Part shown: positions 16,872 through 24,267 of the stretch, one piece after another
Layout of the letters: every line of letters begins with the position of its first letter
Numbering within the stretch: position 1 is the stretch's first letter
Origin: an uncultured Phascolarctobacterium sp.
GTDB lineage: Bacteria > Bacillota > Negativicutes > Acidaminococcales > Acidaminococcaceae
NCBI RefSeq assembly: GCF_900753045.1
Contig: NZ_CAADXO010000034.1
Span: 4,936-68,935 of the forward strand
DNA: 64,000 nucleotides
Reading direction: 5' to 3'
The notes under the pieces: generated by a model
The model's database searches: none
What the model saw: the letters and a program-made list of their open reading frames with translations, nothing else
What the model was told of the DNA's origin: nothing
Position numbers and translations under genes: made by a program

Positions 16872-17704
16872 TGAACTGGAACTGGCCTGATAATAAGCGC
16901 ATTGCTTTACTGCTTTCCTTTGATATTGATGCGGAAACGCTGTGGCTTACACGCAACGATATCAATGAACGTCATCTGGTGCACATGTCCCGCGGTCTTT
17001 ATGCTACGAAGCAGGGTTTGCCGCGCATTCTGAAGATGCTGGAGGAGGAAGGTCTTAAAGCAACCTTTTTCACTACTGCCTATACGGCGGAGATTCATCC
17101 GGAAATCATTCAATACATTGCAGCGCAGGGACATGAAATCGGCTATCACGGTTATCTGCATGAAGTAAAGGATACCTATGAAGAAGAAAATGCATTGATG
17201 GATAAGGTTGACGCTATATTCCGCAAGCTTACCGGCAAACGTCCTGTAGGTGTGCGTATGCCTGACGGTATCGTGCATGATTTTCATAAGCAGCTGTGGC
17301 TGGATCGCGGCTGTATTTATTCCTCCAACTGGCGCAACAATGACGGTCCTTTCCTGCTGCAGATAGACGGCAAGGAAATACCTATCGTTGAGCTGCCGAA
17401 GGATGGTATTGTCGATGATACCTCCTATGACATGTACACGCTGCAGCATCCGGAGCATTATTACCTGCGCAGCGGACGCGAAATGGTGCAGATTTGGCAG
17501 GATGAGTTTGACGGCCTGGCAGACGAAGGACGTATCATTAACTTTGTCATGCATCCGCAGTTTGTCGGTCGTCCTGGATATGTTCGTGCATTGCGTTCAT
17601 TTATTCATTATGCAAAAGAAAATGGAGCCTGGATTACTACTGACGAAGCTTGCGCTAAACATGTTTTAAAGCAGAAGGGTTATGACATTGAGGTACATTA
17701 CTGA
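16868..17704 (+). CDS. Polysaccharide deacetylase-fold hydrolase (PuuE-like), second copy
   Basis: A 278-aa paralogue of the preceding protein with the same motif order: LLLSFDIDAET, ATFFTTAYTAEI, HEIGYHGYLHEV, and a C-terminal FVMHPQFVGRPGYVR. Differences lie in the middle: VGVRMPDG replaces VGYRGP of copy 1, so the two may have different substrates or act as a heteromer. The ATGATG start offers two adjacent methionines (16868, 16871), both within range of GGAGG at 16857. The ATGA overlap couples it to copy 1. No terminator separates it from the ABC genes, but a separate promoter follows. Confidence 0.7.
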   Translation: MMNWNWPDNKRIALLLSFDIDAETLWLTRNDINERHLVHMSRGLYATKQGLPRILKMLEEEGLKATFFTTAYTAEIHPEIIQYIAAQGHEIGYHGYLHEVKDTYEEENALMDKVDAIFRKLTGKRPVGVRMPDGIVHDFHKQLWLDRGCIYSSNWRNNDGPFLLQIDGKEIPIVELPKDGIVDDTSYDMYTLQHPEHYYLRSGREMVQIWQDEFDGLADEGRIINFVMHPQFVGRPGYVRALRSFIHYAKENGAWITTDEACAKHVLKQKGYDIEVHY

Positions 17705-17718
17705 TTTAAAAAATTCTG

Positions 17719-17748
17719 TTGGCAGTGTTGTTGATTCTATGGTATAAT
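17719..17748 (+). promoter_or_regulatory. Promoter of the ABC importer operon
   Basis: TTGGCA (17719-17724), 18-nt spacer, consensus TATAAT (17743-17748). Confidence 0.65.
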
Positions 17749-17825
17749 AATTCATTATATGAGCAAGTTTACTCATTAAATGTACGGAGTAAACAGATAA
17801 TAAAAAATTGAGAGGGGTTTTTCTA

Positions 17826-18662
17826 ATGAAAAAGTTTAAAATGAAAAGTATTTTTGCTTTCCTGGCAACTGCAATGCTGGCTATGATGCTGGTAGGCTGC
17901 GGTGGCGAGAAAAAAGATGCTGCAGCTGATGCAGGCAAGGGTGACCAATGGATTGTTGCTATCAACTCCACCTTCCCGCCGTTTGAATCCGTAAAGGAAG
18001 GCACCAAGGATTACCAGGGTGTTGATATTGATATCGCACACTACATCGCTAAGAAGATGAACAAGAAAATTGAATTCACCGATATGAAATTCGCTTCTTT
18101 GGTACCGACTCTGCAAAGCGGCCGTGCTGATGTTATTATCTCTGCAATTTCTCCTACTGCCGAGCGTGAAAAGGTTGTATCCTTCTCCAAGCCTTATTAT
18201 TTCCCGATGAAGGCTATTCTCTGCAAAAAAGGTGCAGGCTATGACGCTATGGATAAACTGAAGGGCAAAAAAGCCGGCGCTTCTATGGGTACTACCTATG
18301 CTAAAGAGCTGAAGGCTGTAGGCGGTATTGAGGTTGTTGAAATGGATACCACTCCGCTGGTTGTTCAGGATATTAAAAACGGCCGTCTGGCTGCCGGTTT
18401 GTTTGATTCTTCCCAAGCTGCTGTTTTCGTAAAACAAAATCCTGATCTGGAGCTGCACGTTCTGCAAGGAGCTGTAGTGAAAGACGATACCTTTGCTATC
18501 GCTTTGCCGAAGGATTCCAAGGATGTTGAAAAAATCAACGAAATCCTGAAGGAAATGCGCACCAATGGCGAGCTGCACAAAATTCTCGTAGCTCATCTGG
18601 GTGAAGAAGGCACTAAAGAATACGAAGCTGCAATTGAAAAGCTGGATATTGCTAAGCTGTAA
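17826..18662 (+). CDS. Solute-binding lipoprotein of a polar amino-acid-type ABC importer
   Basis: A 278-aa lipoprotein: signal peptide followed by LVGCGG with Cys25 as the acylation site. The mature part is a cluster-F solute-binding protein, with INSTFPPFESVKEGTKDYQGVDIDIA near the N-terminus and the hinge segment GRADVIISAISPTAEREKVV. The family binds amino acids and related small zwitterions. Its neighbours (PuuE-like hydrolases before, racemase after) hint at a nitrogenous ring or opened-ring substrate. ATG 17826 is preceded by GAGAGGGG; the in-frame GTG-type extension at 17808 lacks spacing. Confidence 0.85.
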   Translation: MKKFKMKSIFAFLATAMLAMMLVGCGGEKKDAAADAGKGDQWIVAINSTFPPFESVKEGTKDYQGVDIDIAHYIAKKMNKKIEFTDMKFASLVPTLQSGRADVIISAISPTAEREKVVSFSKPYYFPMKAILCKKGAGYDAMDKLKGKKAGASMGTTYAKELKAVGGIEVVEMDTTPLVVQDIKNGRLAAGLFDSSQAAVFVKQNPDLELHVLQGAVVKDDTFAIALPKDSKDVEKINEILKEMRTNGELHKILVAHLGEEGTKEYEAAIEKLDIAKL

Positions 18663-18677
18663 GAGGTGAATTAGCAG

Positions 18678-19334
18678 ATGTTAGATTTTTCCGTTCTGGA
18701 ACCTTATATACCGCTTTTGGCAACCGCTGTCTGGATTACGCTTAAATTCACTTTCTTTTCTACGATTATGGGCTTTTTCGGCGGCTTTATCCTCGCACTG
18801 ATAACCCTGTCTAAGAACAGAGTGCTTTCCTTCCTGGCGAAGGTTTATATCTCTGTCTTCCGCGGTACGCCGCTTTTAGTGCAGCTGATGCTGATTTACT
18901 TTGCGACACCGCAGCTGACGAGCTATACTATTTCTGCCTTGGAGGCAGGCGTGCTTTCTTTTGGCCTGAACAGTGCTGCATATATTTCCGAAGCACTGCG
19001 CGGCGGTATTCTTGCTGTCGACAAAGGTCAGTGGGAGGGCGCAATGTCCTTAGGTGTGCCTAAGCATCGCTTCCTGCTGGATATTATTCTGCCGCAGGCT
19101 ATTAAGAATGCTTTGCCTTCCCTGGTAAACGAAAGCATTATGCTGCTGAAGGATTCCAGCCTTGTTTCCGTTATCGGCGTTGCCGATACACTGCGTTGGG
19201 CTGATTTGATTCAGGCAAAAACCTTCCGTGCGTTTGAAGCCTTTATCGTAGCAGCTGCTGTTTATTATGTTTTGGTTATGGCCCTGAACTTTTTGGGCGG
19301 TTTGTTAGAAAAGAAGGTGCGCGTCAGTGATTGA
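18678..19334 (+). CDS. ABC importer permease (HisM family)
   Basis: A 218-aa inner-membrane protein with about five helices. SVFRGTPLLVQLMLIYF and the EAA loop AAYISEALRGGILAVDKGQWEGA, which docks on the ATPase, are typical of amino-acid importers. It lies 15 nt after the binding-protein gene and overlaps the ATPase gene by 8 nt. It probably forms a homodimer, since no second permease is present. Confidence 0.9.
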   Translation: MLDFSVLEPYIPLLATAVWITLKFTFFSTIMGFFGGFILALITLSKNRVLSFLAKVYISVFRGTPLLVQLMLIYFATPQLTSYTISALEAGVLSFGLNSAAYISEALRGGILAVDKGQWEGAMSLGVPKHRFLLDIILPQAIKNALPSLVNESIMLLKDSSLVSVIGVADTLRWADLIQAKTFRAFEAFIVAAAVYYVLVMALNFLGGLLEKKVRVSD

Positions 19335-20052
19335 GATTCAACACCTGTCTAAAAGCTTTGGTAATTTAGAGGTCCTTAAGGATGTTTCCCTGACAATAAA
19401 AAAAGGTGAGGTTGTGACCATTATCGGTTCTTCCGGTTCAGGAAAATCTACGCTGCTGCGTTGTATCAATCTGCTGGAGCAGCCTACCGGCGGAGCGATT
19501 TTATTCGAAGGTAAGGACATCGTAAATTCCAAAATAAAAATTGAAGATATCCGCAAGAATGCCTGCATGGTGTTTCAGCATTTTAATCTTTTCGCCAATA
19601 TGACTGTTCTGGAAAATATGACCTACGCTCCCCGTGTAGTAAACGGTCTGTCCAAGCAGGAGGCCAAGGAAAAGGCTATGAAGCTGTTGGCAAAGGTTAA
19701 TCTTTCCGACAAAGCAAATGAATATCCCAGCCGTCTGAGCGGCGGACAAAAGCAGCGTGTAGCGATTGCGCGTGCTTTGGCGATGGAGCCGAAGGTACTG
19801 CTTTTGGACGAGCCTACCTCCGCACTTGACCCGGAAATGGTTAAGGAGGTACTGGACGTTATCAAGCAGCTGGCAAATACCGGCATTACCATGGTTCTGG
19901 TTACCCATGAAATGGGCTTCGCCAAGGACGTATCGGATACAGTTTATTTCATGGACGGCGGTTACCTGATTGAAAGCGGTACGCCGGATGAAGTATTCAA
20001 CCATCCGAAAACGGAACGCGCGAAGAAGTTCCTTGCTTCTGTTTTGGTATAA
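19327..20052 (+). CDS. ABC importer ATP-binding protein (GlnQ family)
   Basis: A 241-aa ATPase with Walker A GSSGSGKSTLL, Q-loop FQHFNLFANMTVLEN, signature LSGGQKQRVAIARAL, Walker B LLLDEPTSALDP and H-loop VTHEM. It energises the permease encoded just upstream. It begins with GTG at 19327 inside the permease gene, so translation is coupled by an 8-nt overlap. Confidence 0.9.
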   Translation: MIEIQHLSKSFGNLEVLKDVSLTIKKGEVVTIIGSSGSGKSTLLRCINLLEQPTGGAILFEGKDIVNSKIKIEDIRKNACMVFQHFNLFANMTVLENMTYAPRVVNGLSKQEAKEKAMKLLAKVNLSDKANEYPSRLSGGQKQRVAIARALAMEPKVLLLDEPTSALDPEMVKEVLDVIKQLANTGITMVLVTHEMGFAKDVSDTVYFMDGGYLIESGTPDEVFNHPKTERAKKFLASVLV

Positions 20053-20062
20053 GGATATACAG

Positions 20063-20794
20063 ATGAAAATATTTATAATTAATCCTGACTTTGGGGTTAC
20101 TCCTGAGCAGATGGCAGCACGCTGTCATCTGCTCAGTGCGCATGTAGGTCCTGATGTGGAGCTGCACATGGAGTGCCTTGTTGAAAATCATATCGAAATT
20201 GATTCTGCTCTTGATGCCGCACTTGCCGCGCCTGAGATTATCAAAATGGCTGTGCGTGCGGAAAGCGAAGGCTATGATGCAGTCGTGCTGTACTGCTTCA
20301 GTGACCCTGCGGTGGATGCCTGCCGTGAGGTGGTAAGCATACCTGTAGTGGGCGGCGGTCAGGCGAGCTGTCTTTTGGCACCGCTGGTAGGCAGGCAGGC
20401 CGGACTTTTGCTGGCAGATACGACACGCTATGCGGAAAAACAGCTTTTTGTCGCACAGTGTGGTGTAGATCCTGCGCGTATCGCTGCGATTGGCGGCATT
20501 GAGGCCCGCGGTGTAGATTTGTGGGCGGAGCGTGAGCGTGTTCTGGACCTGCTCACGGAAGCCGGCAGAGATTTGCTGGCGGCGGGCAGAGTGCAGGTAC
20601 TGCTTTTGGGCTGCTTATCATTTTTAGGCTTGGCGCACCCGCTCAGTGAGCGTCTGTATGTTCCTGTGGTAGACCCAGCGGTGGCACCGGTGGCGCTGGC
20701 GGAATGCCTTGTGCGCCAGGGGCTTAAAACAAGCCGTAAGGCTTATCCTGCACCGCCGTTGCGCAAACGGACGTGGCAGGGCGGCCAATTATAA
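20063..20794 (+). CDS. Asp/Glu/hydantoin racemase-family protein
   Basis: A 243-aa two-domain protein of the Asp/Glu/hydantoin racemase superfamily. The two expected catalytic cysteines are visible: VVLYCFSDPAVD in the N-terminal half and LLLGCLSFLGL in the C-terminal half. KIFIINPDFGVTPEQM at the start is typical of hydantoin racemases. It would epimerise a hydantoin or amino acid taken up by the ABC system 10 nt upstream. ATG 20063 follows AAGGATATACAG; a longer frame from 19970 lies within the ATPase gene and is rejected. Confidence 0.75.
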   Translation: MKIFIINPDFGVTPEQMAARCHLLSAHVGPDVELHMECLVENHIEIDSALDAALAAPEIIKMAVRAESEGYDAVVLYCFSDPAVDACREVVSIPVVGGGQASCLLAPLVGRQAGLLLADTTRYAEKQLFVAQCGVDPARIAAIGGIEARGVDLWAERERVLDLLTEAGRDLLAAGRVQVLLLGCLSFLGLAHPLSERLYVPVVDPAVAPVALAECLVRQGLKTSRKAYPAPPLRKRTWQGGQL

Positions 20795-20799
20795 ACAGC

Positions 20800-20828
20800 T
20801 TGCTTTTCTATAGGAAATAGTGTAAGAT
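20800..20828 (+). promoter_or_regulatory. Promoter of the OmpH/Skp-like gene
   Basis: TTGCTT (20800-20805), 17-nt spacer, TAAGAT (20823-20828). Confidence 0.55.
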
Positions 20829-20870
20829 AGTATTAGTATTAAAATCTTAAGAAGAGAGGTTACTGTTTTA

Positions 20871-21290
20871 ATGAAAAAGAGCTTACTGACTTTGATTATG
20901 GCTATGATTATGGCTTTGGCCTGCGCAACCAGTGCTTTTGCGGAAGATTTGGGTTATGTAAATGTTGAGCGCGTTTTCCGCAGCTATCCTGATATTCAGA
21001 CTACTATGAGCGTTATCAATCTGGAACGCCAAAAGGCTGAAAATGAATTCAACGAAAAGGCTCCGAAACTTGATGACAAGGGCAGACGTGAGCTGGGCGA
21101 AAAATTATCCGCTCAGGTAGATAAGAAGGAAGCTTCCCTGCTGAATCCTATCCGCGAAAAAATCCGCAAAACTATCGGCCAGGTAGCAAAAGCTCATGGC
21201 ATTGCTAATGTAGTTGATGCAAGTGCTGTTGTATTCGGCGGCAAGGATCTGACTGAAGAAGTTATCGCTGCTGTTGCTCAAGGCAAATAA
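20871..21290 (+). CDS. OmpH/Skp-like periplasmic chaperone
   Basis: A 139-aa exported protein: signal peptide cleaved at AFA-ED near residue 24, then LGYVNVERVFRSYPDIQ, the OmpH-family N-terminal strand, and a charged alpha-helical body (residues ~45-105) that would form the tentacle, shorter than in enterobacterial Skp. The family holds unfolded outer-membrane proteins in the periplasm. Together with the LptA-like gene it indicates a diderm cell. It is monocistronic, between its own promoter and a strong terminator. Confidence 0.8.
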   Translation: MKKSLLTLIMAMIMALACATSAFAEDLGYVNVERVFRSYPDIQTTMSVINLERQKAENEFNEKAPKLDDKGRRELGEKLSAQVDKKEASLLNPIREKIRKTIGQVAKAHGIANVVDASAVVFGGKDLTEEVIAAVAQGK

Positions 21291-21307
21291 AGGCTAATGT
21301 TATTGAA

Positions 21308-21337
21308 GGCTGTCGCAGGCAAGCGACAGCCTTTTTT
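21308..21337 (+). terminator. Terminator of the OmpH/Skp-like gene
   Basis: A perfect 9-bp stem, GGCTGTCGC (21308-21316) with GCGACAGCC (21323-21331), a 6-nt loop and six T. Confidence 0.9.
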
Positions 21338-21382
21338 AGTGAGAGTGTTATAATATAAGTAAATTTTGGCGAGGTGAAGCGG

Positions 21383-22084
21383 ATGGCGCACTGTCCCTTT
21401 GATTGTTTCAGTGACGGAAAGAAACATAATATCTGCATTGTCGGTGGCGGCGGCAAAACGACAGTTATGTATGAGCTGGCAACGGCGTGGGCAGCCTGCG
21501 GGCGCAAGGTACTGGTACTGACGAGTACGCATATCCTGCAGCCTGCGGATGGCAGCTTTGCTGCTGATGCAGCGGCGGTACACAACCTGTGGCAGCAGGG
21601 ATGCTATGCCGTTATCGGCACGCCGGAGCTTGCTACGGGTAAGCTGACAGCACCGCAACAACGCTTATATGAAGATCTGCAGCCGCAGGCGGACGTGATT
21701 TTGTGTGAGGCTGACGGCTCCAAACATCATCCATGCAAGGCTCCTGCGGAGCATGAGCCTGTACTATTGCCTGACAGTGATATTGTACTGGCTGTTGCGG
21801 GTATGGACGCTTTAGGCCGCCCGTTGGCGCAGGCCTGCCAGCGTCCGCAGTTGGCGGCAGAGCTTTTTGGTTGCAGCGCAGAAAAAATCATTGATGCGCA
21901 AATGCTTGCTTCGCTGCTGCTTTCGGAGCAGGGAGCACGCAAGAATGTAGGCGCACGCGATTATTATATTGTATTGAATAAATGTGACCTGCTAAAAGCA
22001 GCGCAGGAGGAGGAAATACTTCGGCTGTTAGTGAGTGCAGGCATGGACGAGCATAGAATATGGCTTCGTGAAAGGGGAGAATAA
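21383..22084 (+). CDS. yqeC: Selenium-dependent hydroxylase accessory protein YqeC-like
   Basis: A 233-aa protein of the YqeC family, found with selenium-dependent molybdenum hydroxylase genes. ICIVGGGGKTTVMYELA is a P-loop-like nucleotide site, VILCEADGSKHHPCKAP the conserved acidic/Lys segment, and VLNKCDLL a G4-like motif. The biochemical step is not established in general. ATG 21383 is 8 nt after GAGG; a GTG at 21374 overlaps the ribosome site. A TATAAT at 21351 may be its promoter. It starts a three-gene run with yqeB and xdhC. Confidence 0.8.
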   Translation: MAHCPFDCFSDGKKHNICIVGGGGKTTVMYELATAWAACGRKVLVLTSTHILQPADGSFAADAAAVHNLWQQGCYAVIGTPELATGKLTAPQQRLYEDLQPQADVILCEADGSKHHPCKAPAEHEPVLLPDSDIVLAVAGMDALGRPLAQACQRPQLAAELFGCSAEKIIDAQMLASLLLSEQGARKNVGARDYYIVLNKCDLLKAAQEEEILRLLVSAGMDEHRIWLRERGE

Positions 22085-22087
22085 CAA

Positions 22088-22900
22088 ATGCTGAAGATTA
22101 TTGTACGCGGTGGCGGTGACCTGGCAACAGGCGTTATCCATCGCTTGTGGGGTGCAGGCTTTAAGGTTTTAGTGCTGGAATGCGCCAAGCCTGCAGCAAT
22201 TCGTCGACAGGTAGCGCTGTGCGAAGCGGTCTATCAGGGCAGCGCTCAGGTAGAAGGCCTGACTGCACGTCTGATAAACTCTCTGGCGGAGGCAGATTCT
22301 GTCTGGGAGCATGATGAAGTGCCGGTGCTGGTTGACGAAGCAGCGGACAGTGTACGTGCTTTTGCGCCTGATATTGTGATTGATGCGATTATTGCCAAGC
22401 GCAACCTGGGAACGAACAGTGCCATGGCGCCGCTCGTGATTGCTTTAGGCCCCGGCTTCAGCGTGGGCGCAGATGCCGACGTAATTGTAGAAACGAAGCG
22501 CGGTCATAACCTGGGACGCATTATCCGCAGCGGCAGTGCTGCACCTAACAGCGGTGTGCCCGGGAATATCGCAGGCTATAGCAAGGAGCGTGTGCTGCAC
22601 GCACCCTGCGCCGGTATTCTGCATGTTGTTCATGATATAGGCAGCATTGTGGAAAAGGGCGAAACTATTGCAACTATCACTGACGGCGCTAATCAGGTAG
22701 AGGTAACGGCAACACTGGCCGGTCTGATTCGCGGCATGATTCGCGATGGCTTTGCTGTTACCGAAGGCTTTAAAATTGCTGATATTGACCCGCGTAAGGA
22801 AGAGCTGGCCAACTGCTTTACGATTTCGGATAAGGCGCGCTGCATTGCCGGCAGCGTCCTGGAATTAGTCTGCCGTTATGCACAGGAGAAACAAAAATGA
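22088..22900 (+). CDS. yqeB: Selenium-dependent molybdenum hydroxylase system protein YqeB (EF2563 family)
   Basis: A 270-aa protein with a Rossmann-like start (IIVRGGGDLATGVIHRLWGAGF), ALGPGFSVGADADVIVET in the middle, and a C-terminal biotinyl-lipoyl-like segment (HAPCAGILHVVHDIGSIVEKGETIATI). This is the EF2563 family layout, associated with insertion of a labile-selenium molybdenum cofactor. It follows yqeC by 3 nt and overlaps xdhC by 4 nt, so the three products are made together. Confidence 0.85.
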   Translation: MLKIIVRGGGDLATGVIHRLWGAGFKVLVLECAKPAAIRRQVALCEAVYQGSAQVEGLTARLINSLAEADSVWEHDEVPVLVDEAADSVRAFAPDIVIDAIIAKRNLGTNSAMAPLVIALGPGFSVGADADVIVETKRGHNLGRIIRSGSAAPNSGVPGNIAGYSKERVLHAPCAGILHVVHDIGSIVEKGETIATITDGANQVEVTATLAGLIRGMIRDGFAVTEGFKIADIDPRKEELANCFTISDKARCIAGSVLELVCRYAQEKQK

Positions 22901-23853
22901 AAGATTTAATGAAAAAAATACAGGCGCAGGCTTTGAATTCGCAGCCTTGCTATCTTGTTGCATTGATTGAAAGTGAAGGCTCTACTCCGCGTACCAGCGG
23001 CGCCTATATGCTGGTCGGAGCAAAGGGTTTGCTTTACGGAACCATTGGCGGTGGCGGTATGGAATACGCGGCGCAGCAGCTGGCACAGCAGCGTCTGCGC
23101 TGCGGTGGCGGCAGCTTTGTCAAAACGTTTGATCTCTCTCCGGCAGCAGGCATGGCCTGCGGCGGTAGCTGCCAGGTACAGTTCTGCTACCTGCCTGTGG
23201 GGGAAGAAACAGGGAATTTAGCGGAGGAAGCTCTTAGTGCAATGAAGCAGCGTGCTCCCTGGTGGTTTTTACTGCCCTTGGGTGAAAGCAGCGCTTTGCC
23301 GCAAATAAAAAAGGACCTGCAGCTTGCAGGTCGCAGAGGTGTAGTCGATATAGACGGTTGCGCTTATTATGCGGAGCAGTATGATTATGAAGGCGCGGTT
23401 TATGTTTTCGGTGCCGGTCATGTTGCGCGTGAGCTGGTACCGCTTTTGAGCCATCTCGGCTTTAAATGTATTGTGTTGGATGACAGGGCGGAGTTTGCGG
23501 ATGCGGCAGCCTTTCCGCAGGCTGAGAATGTACAGCAGGTTGATTTCCGCAAGCTGCAGGAGGTATGCAGCCTGACGGCAAAGGATTACGCGGTAGTTAT
23601 GACGCGCGGTCACGTGCATGACGCCAATGTGGAGCGCTATCTGTTGACTACGCCTGTCGGTTATATCGGCATTATGGGCAGCAAAAATAAAGCTGCCATG
23701 GCCAGAGCAGCTTTGCTGGCGGATGGCTACAGCGAGCAGCAGCTTGCGCGTGTTATCACGCCTGTCGGCATTGACATAGGAAGTGAGACGCCGGCGGAGA
23801 TTGCGGTGAGTATAGCAGCACAGTTAATCCAAACGCGTTCAGAACACATATAA
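22897..23853 (+). CDS. xdhC: XdhC/CoxI-family molybdenum cofactor insertion protein
   Basis: A 318-aa protein. The N-terminal XdhC/CoxI domain includes SEGSTPRTSGAYMLV and the Cys-bearing MACGGSCQVQ. The C-terminal Rossmann domain has VYVFGAGHVARELVPLLSHLG and VMTRGHVHD. XdhC binds molybdenum cofactor and delivers it to xanthine dehydrogenase-type enzymes. It is the last gene of the yqeC-yqeB-xdhC run. No hydroxylase subunit gene is present within 20 kb on either side, so the client enzyme is encoded elsewhere. Confidence 0.85.
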   Translation: MKDLMKKIQAQALNSQPCYLVALIESEGSTPRTSGAYMLVGAKGLLYGTIGGGGMEYAAQQLAQQRLRCGGGSFVKTFDLSPAAGMACGGSCQVQFCYLPVGEETGNLAEEALSAMKQRAPWWFLLPLGESSALPQIKKDLQLAGRRGVVDIDGCAYYAEQYDYEGAVYVFGAGHVARELVPLLSHLGFKCIVLDDRAEFADAAAFPQAENVQQVDFRKLQEVCSLTAKDYAVVMTRGHVHDANVERYLLTTPVGYIGIMGSKNKAAMARAALLADGYSEQQLARVITPVGIDIGSETPAEIAVSIAAQLIQTRSEHI

Positions 23854-23950
23854 GGCATCATATACTTCATCGAGAGGGCCTCGACGTAGCAGTAGTACGC
23901 CGTCGGCCCTCTCTCTTCGTCTCTGATACCTTCTCTGCGTTCTGCTGATT
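23851..23950. repeat. Tandem hairpin repeat, unit A
   Basis: Unit starting TAAGGCATCATATACTTCATC, with a hairpin GAGAGGGCC (23872-23880) / GGCCCTCTC (23905-23913) whose inner part is GACGTA..TACGCCGTC, followed by CTTCGTCTCTGATACCTTC and GCGTTCTGCTGA. It repeats with a 108-nt period in unit B. Confidence 0.8.
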
Positions 23951-23958
23951 ATAAAGTA

Positions 23959-24057
23959 TAAGGCATCATATACTTTCATCGGGAGCACCTAGACGTACTA
24001 AGAGTACGCCGTCGGTGCTCCTTCTTCGTCTCTGATACATTCTCCGCGTTCTGTTGA
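23959..24057. repeat. Tandem hairpin repeat, unit B
   Basis: Same flanks as unit A (TAAGGCATCATATACTTTCATC split across 23959-23980, and CTTCGTCTCTGATACATTC), but the outer stem is now GGAGCACC (23982-23989) / GGTGCTCC (24014-24021). Inner GACGTAC / GTACGCCGTC is retained. Confidence 0.8.
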
Positions 24058-24091
24058 AAGGTAATGTACTAAATAATTCATATATATAAAT

Positions 24092-24135
24092 GAGCACCTT
24101 AACGTAGCAAAAGTACGTCGTAGGTGCTCGTTTTT
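24092..24135 (+). repeat. Tandem hairpin repeat, unit C (short, terminator-like)
   Basis: Only the hairpin core is kept: GAGCACCT (24092-24099) / AGGTGCTC (24122-24129), inner ACGTA / TACGT, followed by GTTTTT. It can act as the terminator of the xdhC run. Confidence 0.7.
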
Positions 24136-24207
24136 ATATTATTATCTTAAAGTACGAACGAAAAAGGCTATCTGATAAAATTTATACGGATTTTCTCTGT
24201 AATTTTC

Positions 24208-24237
24208 TTTACAATAAGACGTGATATGCGATAAAAT
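24208..24237 (+). promoter_or_regulatory. Promoter of the first NCS2 permease gene
   Basis: TTTACA (24208-24213), 18-nt spacer, TAAAAT (24232-24237). Confidence 0.55.
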
Positions 24238-24267
24238 ATATGCATGAAAAAATGAAGGGGTGCTTAT

